Of a stretch of 64,000 bases of DNA, positions 24,801 through 36,375 are shown piece by piece. The translations under genes and the position numbers were made by a program. Origin of the DNA: Epiperipatus broadwayi (lineage: Eukaryota > Onychophora > Udeonychophora > Euonychophora > Peripatidae); contig JAQFVV010006341.1 of the NCBI GenBank assembly GCA_028023455.1, positions 2,476,001 to 2,540,000 of the forward strand, in the 5' to 3' direction. Under the pieces are notes generated by a model. It had not been told where the DNA came from and did no database searches. It worked only from the letters and a program-made list of their open reading frames with translations. Within the stretch, counting starts at the first letter, position 1. The number at the start of each line of letters is the position of its first letter.

Positions 24801-25137
24801 TCATATTTTCTTTAATATCTACCAAAAACATTACATCCAAATTTAATTCTGTGAATAATTTCATCCATTATGATCCCATCTGCATTAATACTCTTAACCA
24901 GATGTAGTAGATGTTAACTTCTAATTCACAATCTTTATTTTCTTTTGAAAAAATCCATTGAACATTACTTTAATCTTTTTTTAGTATTTATCTTTAGTTC
25001 TATTTTTTATTTTCAACTGATAATTCTCACATTTCCTGAAATTCTGAAACTTTATTTGCACTCACATCATCTTTAAAATCTAGATATCTTAAATGATCTT
25101 CATATATTTTTATTCCCTTAGCTTCCCATTTTAATCC

Positions 25138-25405
25138 TTAAAATACTTCTCAATTGTTACTAAATTTCTTTTCTGAGCCAAAGTTATCTGTAAAATGAAA
25201 ATACATACAGAAAAGGTAGTTTTTTAAATAATATTTAGCTTTATTACTGCCTAGCATGCTTTCAGTATATTTTTGCTATGCCATGAACATGATATAGTAA
25301 AAATATATTGAGAGCATACTAGGCAATAATAAAGCTAAATATCATTAAAAAAAACTACCTTTTCTGTGTGCATTTTAATTTTACCAGATATTAAAATACT
25401 TCTCA
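25138..25405. repeat. Hairpin element flanked by a 15-bp direct repeat
   Basis: Arms of about 100 bp (25185-25284 and 25289-25390) form a near-perfect hairpin; both carry CAGAAAAGGTAGTTTTTT and TATTTAGCTTTATTA. The insert 25153-25390 is bounded by two copies of TTAAAATACTTCTCA (25138-25152 and 25391-25405), present once at the matching place of the RTE copy it interrupts. An unpaired 32-nt leader precedes the left arm, while the right arm ends exactly at the direct repeat. Confidence 0.8.
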
Positions 25406-26962
25406 TAAAATTGTTATAAAAAGTTTTTGAGATAAGGAATCCTCTTGTTATACATCTTCATTATTATTAATTTTAGGGTCACCTTGTAATGTAATAATCA
25501 CTACTGCTACACTTTGATAAATATTTTTCAAAATATAACAATATCCTGGATCTTTATCTTAATGGTCTAAAGCTTTAATTAGTATGGAAATGCTTATAGA
25601 ATCTAACACTGTTTTTGCAACCTAAATTCAAAGCAAAATGGTTATTTGTAATTGTTAGTTCTTTTTATAACTTCTCTTAATAGTTGGATGTGATTCATTG
25701 TTCTAAAACCACTTCTGAATCCAGCTATTCTTTTAGTTGGTTTGAATTCAAAATTTGCTTCGATGAGTTGTAATTATAGAAGTGATAGAAAACAAATGGC
25801 TATGTAGTTCTAATATCTTTATCACTTTTCTTAAATTTCAGTTTTGCTGCTGTATTCTTCCAATCATCTAGTGCATCTTTACCATTTAATCATTCAATAT
25901 TTTGTTTTTCCAACAGTTTTTTTTATTTTTCCTCCCATTTCTTTTAAGATATATAAAAATTCTATCATTTTCTGAAGCTTTTGCCTTTATAGATTCAATT
26001 GCATCTCATATCTTAATTGAACATATTTAGCATTTCAGAAAATGTAGTAAATGTAATATTTATTTTGTTTTCTATTACTATATAATTCTTTGTAAAATAC
26101 TTCCACATATTTCCTGATGTTGTATCTTTTCAGGTATCCTGCCATCTTTTCTTTTTATTGCTGAAATAATTTATCTTCCAATACTGAGATGTTTCAAGCT
26201 TTTGAGATTTATTTTTTTCTATAGCTTTCCTTGTCAATTCCTATTTTTTTACATCATTATTAATCTTTTTTCATACTATTTTATGAAACTAGATATTCAG
26301 TTCTTAATGGATCACATTTTATAGTATTTTTATATTTCATCTTCTCTCAGTTAAAAATTTACTGTGAAATTTTTTTTGGTACCATCTATTGTAATAAAAG
26401 ATCAATTATCTTCTCATTTTTTCAGTTATGATTGAATCATCTTCAGAGTGAGTCTGTCAATACTTTAAAATTATCAGTAAGTTCTAATTTGAATTCATTG
26501 AATGTTTCTGAAGATTTGGAATATAAACTATTTGTAATGACTTGTTAAATAATTTTCATCTCTTCATTTTTGCATTAATATATATTAATCAATCACTTTC
26601 TGCATTGAATCTATTTTAGTCATTGCAATGCTCAATCCAATGTTTCCCTGACTTTTTTTATCATTTTTTTTTTTTTTAAAAAAAAAAAGAATTCATAATA
26701 TGTAGGTTTTTTTTTTTTGCAAAATCCGCAAGCCCCTATTTTCTTTCATTTCTCTCACTCCAGCCAAATTTACACTTAGCACTTTCATCTTTCAAACATT
26801 TCCACTTCTAATTTAATTTGTTGTTTGGTATTATTAAAGGCATTTTGTATATGTATATAAAAATCTTGTATAATTAAAACTTCTTGAGGCATATAGTCGA
26901 ATTATCTGCATTTGACATCGCAAGTTGTATTACTAATCTTGCCCCTCTGTCTGATTTAGCAT

Positions 26963-28977
26963 TGTGACAGTCAGATGATGTATGTTGTTTTAACCCAGTT
27001 CGAATACTAGACGAAAGTACCTTGAGGCCACCCATACGCGAGATATTAAATCAAGAATACTATGACCTCTGCCCTATTCGCCTATTCTTGAGGCGAACCA
27101 ACAACATTATCTGAGACATGCATAAATTATTTTCGCATCCGGCCACAAAGCTTAGCATCAGAGGGAGACATGGACGGGAACACCTACGGAGCTAAATAGT
27201 TAAATGTGCAAAAGTACTAAGAAATATGTGTTTTGCGTGCCTGGATCATTGGAAAGTAAAATAAAGCATTACAATAAAATTAGAAAACTCCAGCTATTTT
27301 AGTTAAATAATATATTTAATTAATGACTTTAAAATATTAATAATGATTTAATGGCCTCTGCTATTCTTCTGAATTAATGAAAAACTAATTAGACACTAAG
27401 AACAGATTAAACGATATAATATTTATGCTGTCTAAGTCTTTCTTCCCAATTCTAATAAAATTGTCAACTCTAATCTCCTCGATAAAGTACAATAATAAAA
27501 ATCTTTCGCAAAGCATTTTCTAATTGCTTTGCGCTAAAAACAGACAGTTTAAAAATTATTTAAGACTTATATAGCTAAATCAGATATACGTAATAAGCTA
27601 ATGGTGGACAAAAGAGGTGTTATCGAGGAGATCAAGTTAGCAAACAAAGGAAACTTATTCGTATGGAATTTAGAAACATAAATAAAATTGGAAAGAGATT
27701 TTAAATGAAAAATTAACTTTTAAACTTAACCGCAAGGGAATACAAAATATTTATACATGTTAGTAATGAAGAATAGCGAAGGAAAAAAAAAGGTTAAATA
27801 TAGATAGATAAATGATCACATATATATATCTAAGACTAGTCTAATAAAACTGGTTACATAACACATATAATTAAATACATTTCAGAAATATAATTCAATG
27901 AAGCAATTAAGAAAGGTATGAACAAAAAAAGGGTAGAAACTAAATAGTTCAATAGAGGAGAGATATGATTACTGTCCTGGTTCCTTGGTCATTTTTTCTA
28001 CGGCGTTCGTGGCTTGATCCGTCCGTCGATAGGTATTTGTCCGAACAAGGAAAATGGAAATAAGTAGCATGCTTTTACGAAAAGTCCTACAGACATGGCA
28101 CAGAGTTCAGATTATATGGGGTGGATACTATGGCATTTTGATGGTATTTAGGAACCTCGGTGATAGGCAAATAGCTTTGCCTAGCCAAGCATAGTAGAAT
28201 CCATCAAATTCATATGACTTTTAGCTTGTAGCATGTTCAAACTTCTCCGTGATTTTGAAGATGACAGTTGTATAACTTTTTGGAATAAAATCTCAAGCAA
28301 AAGCAAAATCTGAAAGAGTTCTCCAAAGAGAAATCTAAATGCAATCTCCCAAGGGAAATCTGAATGCCTTCAGGCTAGCGCTTCTTTCCTAATCAATCTT
28401 ACAAAATTTACTGGTTGTCTTTAGATACATTCCTTCGATAAGGCTTTCAAACTCATTAACTTGAATTCATTTTCTAATTAGAAAATGAATTTTTAAAATC
28501 AGAAAATGATTTTAATTAGGACCGTCCTTACATTTTAAATACTTATCTTTTTTCTAATTAATAAAAACTTTAACCATTGTTTTGGAAAGGGAAAATCTGA
28601 AAGCTTATCGAAAGAATGTAGATTTAATCACTAAAAATTTAACATATTATTTAAAAGTAAAATAAACATTCCCAACGCAATGAAACTTTCGAACAATTAT
28701 ATATATTTACACATTTATAAATATATACGCACAATCCACGCAGTTATATATAAATTCAGGAATAATTCTATTATGAATTTATCAGTAAAAATGATTAATT
28801 TAAATCTCAAACGAGTTAATTTTAACACATTTATCATAGTTTTTCTTTAAGGAAACTAGCATGGACTGAACATATAAAGCCCCATTGCTTCGGAAATTCA
28901 AGGTTAGTACAAGGGTTTGAAGTTGGCTACATGTGAAAGACCATGAAGCTAGGATCGAACTTAGATCCGATGCTTCA
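26963..28977. repeat. Solo LTR, 2015 bp, with 4-bp target duplication
   Basis: Begins TGTGACAGTC and ends GATGCTTCA (TG...CA). It is flanked by GCAT on both sides (26959-26962 and 28978-28981) and interrupts an RTE copy whose halves match the reference copy on either side. The first ~170 bp are clearly similar to the start of the LTRs at 32980 and 39523 (shared phrases AGTACCT.GA, CTGCCCTATT.GCCTATT, AACATTAT) and the last bases agree (TGCTTCA). It contains a perfect palindrome at 28459-28482 (TTCATTTTCTAATTAGAAAATGAA). No internal region is left, as expected after LTR-LTR recombination. Confidence 0.85.
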
Positions 28978-29460
28978 GCATGAATCTCCACAATGTTTTT
29001 CCCCATTTAATTTGTAATGAATCTCACTTCACTTTTGTTACCAGTATTTGTATCTTTATAGTAAAATACATGTCCACTTTTCAAATCAGTTGTCTGTATC
29101 ATCTAACTTTACAAAGTCCATTAATATCCCATTTAATATTAGACAGTTTTCCAATTCATGTAACATAGTATTCCTTCACCTTGAAAGTGATCTGCAATTG
29201 TAACTAACTAAATAGAAGTCATCAAGCGAGTCTTAACATTTTTTTATCTTCGGTCATCATGATTGATGATTTTAGTTTCCTGGGAGTAAGGGCCATAATT
29301 TAGTTTGTCAAAATTGTAAATGTCTTCATAAAAAAAGAAAAAATTATTCACTAGCACATTCCTTCTGAAAAGAAAACTTATATTCAGTTAAGAACTATCC
29401 AGCATTGAAAAAGAATGGGAATAGAGTTAATTGTTAAACATAGGTTAGTAATGATACAGT

Positions 29461-29615
29461 TCGAGTAATAGTATTCTCTACTCTTGTTCAGGTGTTGCTG
29501 ACCTGACCAGTGACAGTATTAACATAGGAATCGAACTTACAGTTTCAGATTCTCAAATATCGAATTTCAAGGTAAACTGCTTTGAGCTATTCTATCAAAG
29601 GCAATAGATAGTAGA
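29461..29615 (-). repeat. tRNA-related SINE (second type), minus strand
   Basis: On the minus strand TAGCTCAAAGCAGT (complement of 29577-29590) fits an RNA polymerase III A-box and AGTTCGATTCC (complement of 29528-29538) a B-box, with normal tRNA-like spacing. Downstream is a core containing CAGCAACACCTGAACAAGAG and GAATACTAT that recurs in part at 30780-30925. It is more a SINE than a tRNA: the anticodon arm is poor and a non-tRNA tail follows. Confidence 0.6.
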
Positions 29616-29970
29616 AATTTCATATATTTATATATGAGGATTGGTTCAAATTCTCCAGAGTCCTTCAATTTTTAATTAATACTTATTTCTAAGAGCAAGG
29701 TTAATTAGAGGCTTCCATACATTGTGTATTGGTTTACTGGGTTAACTTATAGGATTACTTACTGTTGTCATATGAGCCGCTTCCTTGAATTTTATTCTTT
29801 GCACTTTTTCTTCTCTATCCTATATTTTTGTGTTTTCCAAATGACTTGTTTCTGAACAAACTTCCTTTGCTCTGTTGCATAGTGATAGAATTAATTGTTT
29901 TAATATTTTTTGGAAATTCTTATCAATCTGAAATAATTTTTTCACTATATAAAATTTTTGATATTTTTAG

Positions 29971-30056
29971 GATTAATACTTGTACCTACTAGTAAACCAG
30001 GAGAATTTATTGTTTCAGAAAATATGCCAGCATTGAGTACTTCAAATTCTACTTTG
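29971..30056 (+). CDS. ZXD-like protein, exon 2
   Basis: 86-bp exon with acceptor TATTTTTAG|G and donor TTTG|GTAAGT. Phase 1 entering and phase 0 leaving: joined to exon 1 it completes a Gly codon and adds 28 more codons starting LILVPTSKPGEF. A linker before the zinc fingers, with no domain of its own. It is supported by splice sites, unbroken frame and continuity with exon 3; the sequence resembles ZXD proteins only loosely, so this is the least certain exon. Confidence 0.65.
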
Positions 30057-30124
30057 GTAAGTATTCATTTGAATATTGATCATTATTTTTTGTATAATGG
30101 TAGTTTTATAAGATTCTTTTGTAG

Positions 30125-30262
30125 ACCACCATTGCAAATCCTTTAAATACGGGAAAACACCAAGAATGGATTTGTCCTATTTCTACTTGCAATAAAGTTT
30201 ATAAAAAGCAGTGTAAATTGAAGGTACACATGATGAGTCATGCAGAAGAAAGACCATTTAAG
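30125..30262 (+). CDS. ZXD-like protein, exon 3 (zinc finger 1)
   Basis: 138 bp, 46 codons, phase 0 on both sides (TTTTGTAG|ACC ... AAG|GTACCA). Encodes zinc finger 1, CPISTC-X12-HMMSH (C-X4-C-X12-H-X3-H), followed by an AEERPFK linker of the TGE.P.. class. Finger linker and spacing continue directly into exon 4. It binds DNA or protein partners in the nucleus, by analogy with ZXD fingers. Confidence 0.85.
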
Positions 30263-30338
30263 GTACCAAAGTGGAAACCATTTAGCATCTTTACTTTTGC
30301 TGTTAAATATTTTTTTAGAAAATTTTTTTTTTATATAG

Positions 30339-30428
30339 TGCGATTTCAATGATTGTGATTGGTCTTTTATCAGTGCGTATAAGCTTAAACGCCACATGGA
30401 AAGTCATACTGGAAAAAAGTGTTTTGAG
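30339..30428 (+). CDS. ZXD-like protein, exon 4 (zinc finger 2)
   Basis: 90 bp, 30 codons, phase 0 on both sides (TTATATAG|TGC ... GAG|GTTAGA). The whole exon is one finger: CDFNDC-X12-HMESH with linker TGKKCFE. One finger per exon with boundaries just before the first Cys suggests an old exon-finger organisation. The intron before it is only 76 bp. Confidence 0.87.
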
Positions 30429-30510
30429 GTTAGATTAGAGTTTTAAAAAAATGTTATTTTTTGTTATTACTACTTATAATAATATTTATTATTATTGTTA
30501 TTATTTTTAG

Positions 30511-30692
30511 TGCCTAATAGAAGGTTGCAGGAGAAAATTCACAACAATTTATAATTTAAACTCTCACAAACGATTGCATAATAGACCAGATATAGCAGTA
30601 TGTTCTGTTGAATCTTGCAATATGAAATTCCCTACTAAACGACAATTAGATATTCATCTCAAGCAACATGAAGGAATTCAAGCTCCATACAA
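30511..30692 (+). CDS. ZXD-like protein, exon 5 (zinc fingers 3 and 4)
   Basis: 182 bp; acceptor TTATTTTTAG|TGC and donor TACAA|GTAAGA, leaving in phase 2. Finger 3 is CLIEGC-X12-HKRLH and finger 4 is CSVESC-X12-HLKQH. FTTIYNL in finger 3 and FPTKRQLDIH in finger 4 resemble the corresponding fingers of vertebrate ZXDC (FPTQAKL-type in finger 4), which is what points to the ZXD family rather than a generic C2H2 protein. Confidence 0.88.
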
Positions 30693-30779
30693 GTAAGATG
30701 CCATTTTTACTCCAATAAATTAAGAAAGTTTTATATAATTCTAAAATTTGTTGTATCATTTTGAATTGTATGTTTCTTG

Positions 30780-30925
30780 TGTAAGTAATTAGTAGTATAT
30801 TATGACCAAGTGATATAGTTTTCACTGCTCTAGCCATTGTTGTTTTAAGTGTCCAACGAATTTAATAACAGTGGGATTTGAATGGTTTAGCAATTCAAAG
30901 CTACTTAGGATTAAAAAAAATTACT
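30780..30925 (-). repeat. SINE relic related to 29461-29615
   Basis: On the minus strand CCATTCAAATCCCAC (complement of 30871-30885) looks like a T-arm/B-box, and the core CAACAATGGCTAGAGCAGTGAAAACTAT aligns with CAACACCTGAACAAGAGTAGAGAATACTAT of the 29.5-kb element. The tRNA part is shortened. It is diverged and immobile. Confidence 0.5.
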
Positions 30926-32255
30926 TATATCCAACTTTTATACAACGTTCGGAATACATAAATTCCTAGATTGAACCTAGAAAATAGAAGAAAATAACAT
31001 CATTCCAGTAACTAATATCAAATCTCATCTTCAATGAGACATGAGGAAAATGAATTTATTTTAATTTCAAAACATTTTAACATTGAAGTCTTGCTGTATA
31101 TTGTGAATTGCTGTTCTTGCTTTGTTGAGTGGAAGTTCAAAATGATAAGTTTAACAGTAGTATCAACTTTTTTATTTTCACATAGTAATTAGTGGATAGG
31201 GAAGAATTGGATATTTTGAATGTTCCAAATCTTTGTAAAAAATATATATATGTATGTACAAATTTTGCTACATATCGAAATATTTTGTTGTTAATGTGAA
31301 TAGAATTGAGTAGTTAAAAGAATCAATTTATATTTTTGCAGAATGTCTAACTATATTACTGTAAAATTCCTATATTCCTGCCATTTGCATGGATAAAAGA
31401 AATCTGATTAATTGAAAATATTACAATGTATATTTTTGCCTTTTATATATATATATATATACTTCATATAGATGTGTTTAGCATAATGTATGGCATGTGC
31501 ATATCTATCGTATAATTTACTTTACCACAGCTTTTAGTTGACACAGTTTTTTTTTGCTTAATTATTCATATTTCATTAATTTTTTTATTAACAATTAAAA
31601 AATAAATAATTGAATGGTAGTTCAGAAATTTGTCCATGTAATAAATCTACTAATAAAGTAGAGCATTTAAAATAGGACTTGTTAAATTAAACTTTGAAGA
31701 TATATTTTGCAACAGTGTAAATTTCCTGCTAACAATGAAAATGCATTGATAACATTTTTTAACTATTATGAAGCATATTTTCAAAGATATAACTTAAGAT
31801 ATATATTTACACAAACATTCATAGCAACAGTAAAGAGACCTGTGCAGTGTTTTTTGCCATATAAATTTTGATGCTGTGATCAAAAAGATTTGTGTTAAAT
31901 TTGGAAAAATACTTCCTAAATTCATCAAACAATATCAAGTTAGTGTTTGTAAAAATATAATGATTATAATTTAAAAAACAATGCAAGATATCTAAAAACC
32001 AAATGTTTTGTTTAAATTACCTGTTAAATACTTTAATTTATCAGGAAAGATGATTTTTTTTTTTTATGTACATTATTTTTCAATAAAGAAATGTGTTCTT
32101 TATGGAAAAATAAAAATGTTTGCAGCGTTGTAGATAATATAAAAAAAAAGTAATAAATATTATAATTTTATTGCTAAAAAAATCTTACATCTGAATAAAA
32201 GATAATACTATGATTGCATGCTTTCTTTCTCAAATATATTTAAAAAAAACACAGT

Positions 32256-32979
32256 TGCGGAGAGTAGAGATTCTTTAGATGCATCGATTGGCAAAAATAG
32301 ACAACAATAAGCAAAGACTAGAGATTGATCTAGCAGACAAACAAAAAAACTTATTAACAGTTCAGTTATAATACATAAACCTAAATTAACCTTATATGTT
32401 GACATACATTTCATTTGCTAACATCAAGTAGCCCTTTGAATATTAACAACAATAAAATCTTATATTATTTAAGTACGATCCTAATGATTATTATCTAACA
32501 ACAATAGTGCTTATCTGATTCTTATATGTGTTGGATATTTCAAGATGTGCATATTTATATATTTTATTCTTAATTTTAAAGAAAAGGCAATAATAAAACA
32601 ATAAATTTAAATATTCGCAGTGCAGAGGCAATCACAAAATCAACCTCCTTGAATATGCATTCAATCATAGGCCACATAAAAGAACATCAGAAATGCGCTC
32701 AAACAATCCATAGTACAAATTGAAATCATCATGCGAGTGGCTACATATAAAATCAACTCAAATGCAGATAGAATATGTTCACAAGGATATATGCTTCTAA
32801 AACCTGGGGTGCAAATTAAAATCATCTGATTTGATTACAAATAAAACCAAAAATTATTTGTGGAATTATACGTTTACAGGTAGGCAAACAAATATATATG
32901 GAATTCAAATGTGGCAAATAAAAATCTATATGTAAATGGACACGTATATACTATAATCTTTAATTTCACATGTGTATAT
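32256..32979 (-). repeat. Element 2 LTR (3' copy), first piece
   Basis: Homologous to 45584-46320: shared words include TTGATCTAGCA, TTATTAACAGTTCAGTTATA, CTTTGAATATTAACAA and GATTCTTATATGTGTT. It is cut at 32979 by the insertion of element 1 and resumes at 42473. Confidence 0.8.
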
Positions 32980-35949
32980 TGTGCCGGTCGGATTTGTATG
33001 TTTACGTAACGAGATCTAGCATCTAGGCAAAAGTACCTCGAATCCAATTGTGAGCAAGATACACAGGTCAGGAACACTAATGAATTCTGCCCTATTTGCC
33101 TATTTCCCAGATCTATAACATTATGAGCAACAATCCCGATGACATCGATTAATTTACTTCTCACCCTCCTGCATCGATCATCGGAGACACAAAAAGACTC
33201 TAGGCTAAACTTATATGATAGAATAACTTAATAACTAGCTATATTTTATGAGCAATGAAGGCTCGCGACCTAGCATATTAATTATGTATTGAGCGGAGAT
33301 CATCTAGTCATACTTAGCATAAGTAATAACTTAATATATTATCTTAACTAAAAGAAAGCAATGTTTCGAGTTTGATATATATATTTGGTTCGAGTTTGAT
33401 ATATATATTTAAGATTTATTAATAACAAAAATTATGTCGGATTATTTAGCCGATGTGAGCCTCGGAAGTATTATATATATGTGTTTGATTCATATTTAAC
33501 AATAACATTATAATTGCGGCTATGCCAATAATATATATATGTGATTAAATGAATTAGCGTTATTAGAATACATTGTTGGAATACTATTACATCCCCAGAG
33601 ACGAAGAGCATTTACTTAATTTAAACAACAATAATTTTACAAGCAGATATTACATTTGGTTACATTTAATATTATTATTAATTTGGAGTTATAGATAATT
33701 AATGCGCGGGATGGGTAACGAATAATTATATAAACGATACTAAATCTATCGCATTAATACTTATATTAAACTAATGGAAATATGTCTGTTTAAAGAAATC
33801 ATTTCATTACGGCTTATGAATACTTCTGGGCGACTAATAAGACAATGAAAGGCAGTGCGTGCATGGCGGCTGATTGGGTTGGTCCAATTATGGATCCTGG
33901 AGTGTGCTTCATGAATTTTTAATAACGAAGTTGCCCGATTTCCTCTGCAAACGTAGGCAGGGTCGGTTTGATGAAGGAAAGAGTCCAAAATTCCCTGGAG
34001 TGAAGTACAGGCGAATCATGGATGACGAAGGGTGGTCGGCAACGACTTTATTGGGCTGGTTTCCCAGATCGCTCCCCATGTAAAGTATGCACATACGACC
34101 AAGTAGGTCCCAAGGGTGGTTTTACAGCCTGGTTTAAGGACATTGAGAACGACGATGGGGCTCGACTGCGTGAATACCTCCATGTGTGAAAGAAGCACAA
34201 ATATATATATATACGAAATGGCCTTTATGCACGTAACACTTAATAATATAATATAAACAAAACTCTAAAGGTTAAAGATTATCTAACATATTTATTGCCC
34301 ACAAATTATGAAATATTCGGCGTAATGATATGGCTTCACTAAGCAAACATGGGTAATAATAATACTTAAATATAAAACTAAGCTCTTAAGATCCCCCTTA
34401 CATTATGTTACTAAGTATTATTCATTACTTTTTACACATTTAATAAATCTCAATTTTGGTTAATCAATGCCCTTGTGAAGCTATATAAATTATTACAAAA
34501 TAAGTGGGTGGTGGTAATAGCTAAGATGGATTTTTACATATATAATGTAATTTAAGAATAAAAGATAACGCATTATTTAGGAAGAAAAATGTGAAAAAAC
34601 AGACGTCAATCTGTTTTTCTACAGTAAACATAAAAATATAATTAGTTTATTTCTCTAAAATCGCGAGCACCTGGGCAAGTCGAATAAGACTTGTTTTGAT
34701 CAAACTATAAATTATTTACCCAGTAAATGATGGGTGGGGAAACGAAAATGAATTATATGCTGGCGATTTTAGAATACTATTGGCATTTATTTTAAAATAT
34801 ACATACATAAATATAAATGAAAATTGTTTGCCGCTTGGAAATAAAATAAAAGAAAAACATTATATAGGAGGCTTAATATAGATTAGTTATATAGAGTTAT
34901 ACGAATACATATTTTGAAGACATTTAAAATAGGTGATTAAAATATAAATATTACAGAGAAGGCAGGATTTAATAATTATAAGCGGTCAAAGTTCTTTTAC
35001 CTTGCTTATTTGGAAGAACGATTTCATTAGGAGTCAGTCCATCGGTATTGTTTCACTAGATCTAGGGTAGCATTATTATTTGAGAGATAGCATTTCACTT
35101 TCACTGGGAAAATATACATAAAGTTCAGTAGTACGGGATGCCGAGCTTCGTTCATGGGAACAGCATATTAGAACGGAGGGACAAGGCGAAATTTCCTACT
35201 CACGACACATTGAGTGAGAATTAAAACTGGCGTGGAATATGTATAGCAACTTAGTTATTTAATGGTCTCCTCCCTGTGGATTCAAATCCAGCAGTATATA
35301 TACTTTTATTTTGAAGTTGTAACTTAGCAACTACTGCTGGACCTGAGGCGGTTTGAGCACTTAAGTTTCATTTGGAATAGTTTGACCGGATACTCTTATC
35401 TAGTAAGATGTTTAACGAAACAATGCAAGTTTGTTATCAGTTTCTCGAACGATTGTTTTAAAATAAATCTTATGATTTTAAAACAAGCTAGCGTGGACAA
35501 TTTCCACTAATGGGTTTATTTTATTATTACCAATTCGTAATCTTTTACTTTAATCTAAGGGGTCTTCCGGGTAATTGTTTTTCGAGTGACTTCTTAACAA
35601 GATTGCATCATTTCTGGCTACAAAATTATATATGAAAAAATAATAAGTTTCATATATAATACCTTATATATATATAATATAACTATTAATTTATTCGCAA
35701 TCTCCTACACTGAAATATATAGATATTTATTAGTTACGCCCATATATACATGAGAATATTATTAAATAAAATATTTTTAAATTAAAAATACATACGTGTT
35801 AATGTGATTTATGTTATAATGCTAACCAAAAGAAATATATATAGTAGCTATGTGTATACGTGCGTAAAGGCGGGTTTGAATACAGTTAGGGGGTAGGAGA
35901 TTGGATGTGGGCTGTGAAGCAGGATCTGAGCATCAGATCATCTGCTTCA
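32980..35949. repeat. Element 1 left LTR
   Basis: 2970 bp, with TG...CA ends. It differs from the right LTR mainly by a 24-bp tandem duplication of GGTTCGAGTTTGATATATATATTT near 33364-33411 and scattered substitutions. The segment 33840-34190 is GC-richer than the rest and identical in reading frames to the right LTR; short frames there (up to 75 aa) are shared only because the LTRs are copies. Small hairpins: AAAACAGACGTCAATCTGTTTT near 34596 and TCCAGCAGTA...TACTGCTGGA near 35288-35342. Confidence 0.9.
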
Positions 35950-36065
35950 TTTTCCTGAACTTACCGAAAAAAAATGAAAAAATGTTTAAAAAAAGAAAAA
36001 AAAAGCTTTTACTTGATGTCCAGGTAACTAAAGAACAACTTTGGATTGGCGATGTATCTAAAAGG

Positions 36066-36222
36066 AATTTTATGACTTTCATTTATGATAGAATACCCTC
36101 TCTGCTATATTAGAAATTTTATGACTTTCATTTACAATCGAATATCGTAACTCGTGTGTTATATTAGAAATTTATGACTTTCATTTATGATAGAGTATCC
36201 TCTTTGCTATGTTACTAGAAAA
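36066..36222. repeat. Tandem repeat, three ~50-bp units
   Basis: Units begin TATGACTTTCATTTATGATA at about 36071, 36120 and 36173, each followed by GAATA/GTATCC...GCTATATTAGAA. The middle copy is the most diverged. Lies between the left LTR and the gag-like frame of element 1. Confidence 0.8.
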
Positions 36223-36375
36223 ATTTTTCACTGTCTTCAAAAAAAAACTGTTTGGTTAACTGATTAACATAAAATAATAATAAAAAACTATTATAACATA
36301 TACAAATTATTACAGTCCTAAATCATTTACCATTGCATATCCATGTTGTCATGTTGTATCCGTCCAGCTTCTCCT

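Larger units (their letters stand above)
24540..29380 (-). mobile_element. RTE-type retrotransposon, decayed minus-strand copy
   Basis: Follows the 49338-52450 copy from its 3' end (24600-24700, cf. TATCCAGCTCAATTCTATTTC) through RT (25000-26600) and endonuclease (26690-26958), and after a 2.0-kb insertion again from 28982 to about 29380 (TGAATCTCCAC..., then the 5' leader word TAAGGGCCATAATTTAG). It has no long open frames. Insertions inside it: a hairpin element (25153-25390) and a solo LTR (26963-28977). It lies in intron 1 of the ZXD gene, antisense to it. Confidence 0.85.
20635..29970 (+). other. Intron 1 of the ZXD gene (~9.3 kb)
   Basis: From GT at 20635 to AG at 29969-29970 (TATTTTTAG|GA). 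It holds a foldback element (21232-21362), a tRNA-derived SINE (21721-21832), a minus-strand RTE copy (24540-29380) split by two other insertions, and a second SINE type (29461-29610). 20667-21231 and 21900-24540 are AT-rich with no coding evidence, apart from a possible degenerate RTE 3' fragment near 21900-22030. Confidence 0.75.

Noticed and set aside
33761-34198. Open frames of 60-75 aa on both strands, repeated at 40280-40717
   Set aside because: They recur only because they lie in the two copies of the same LTR. Frames overlap on both strands and have no motif, so conservation is not evidence of coding.
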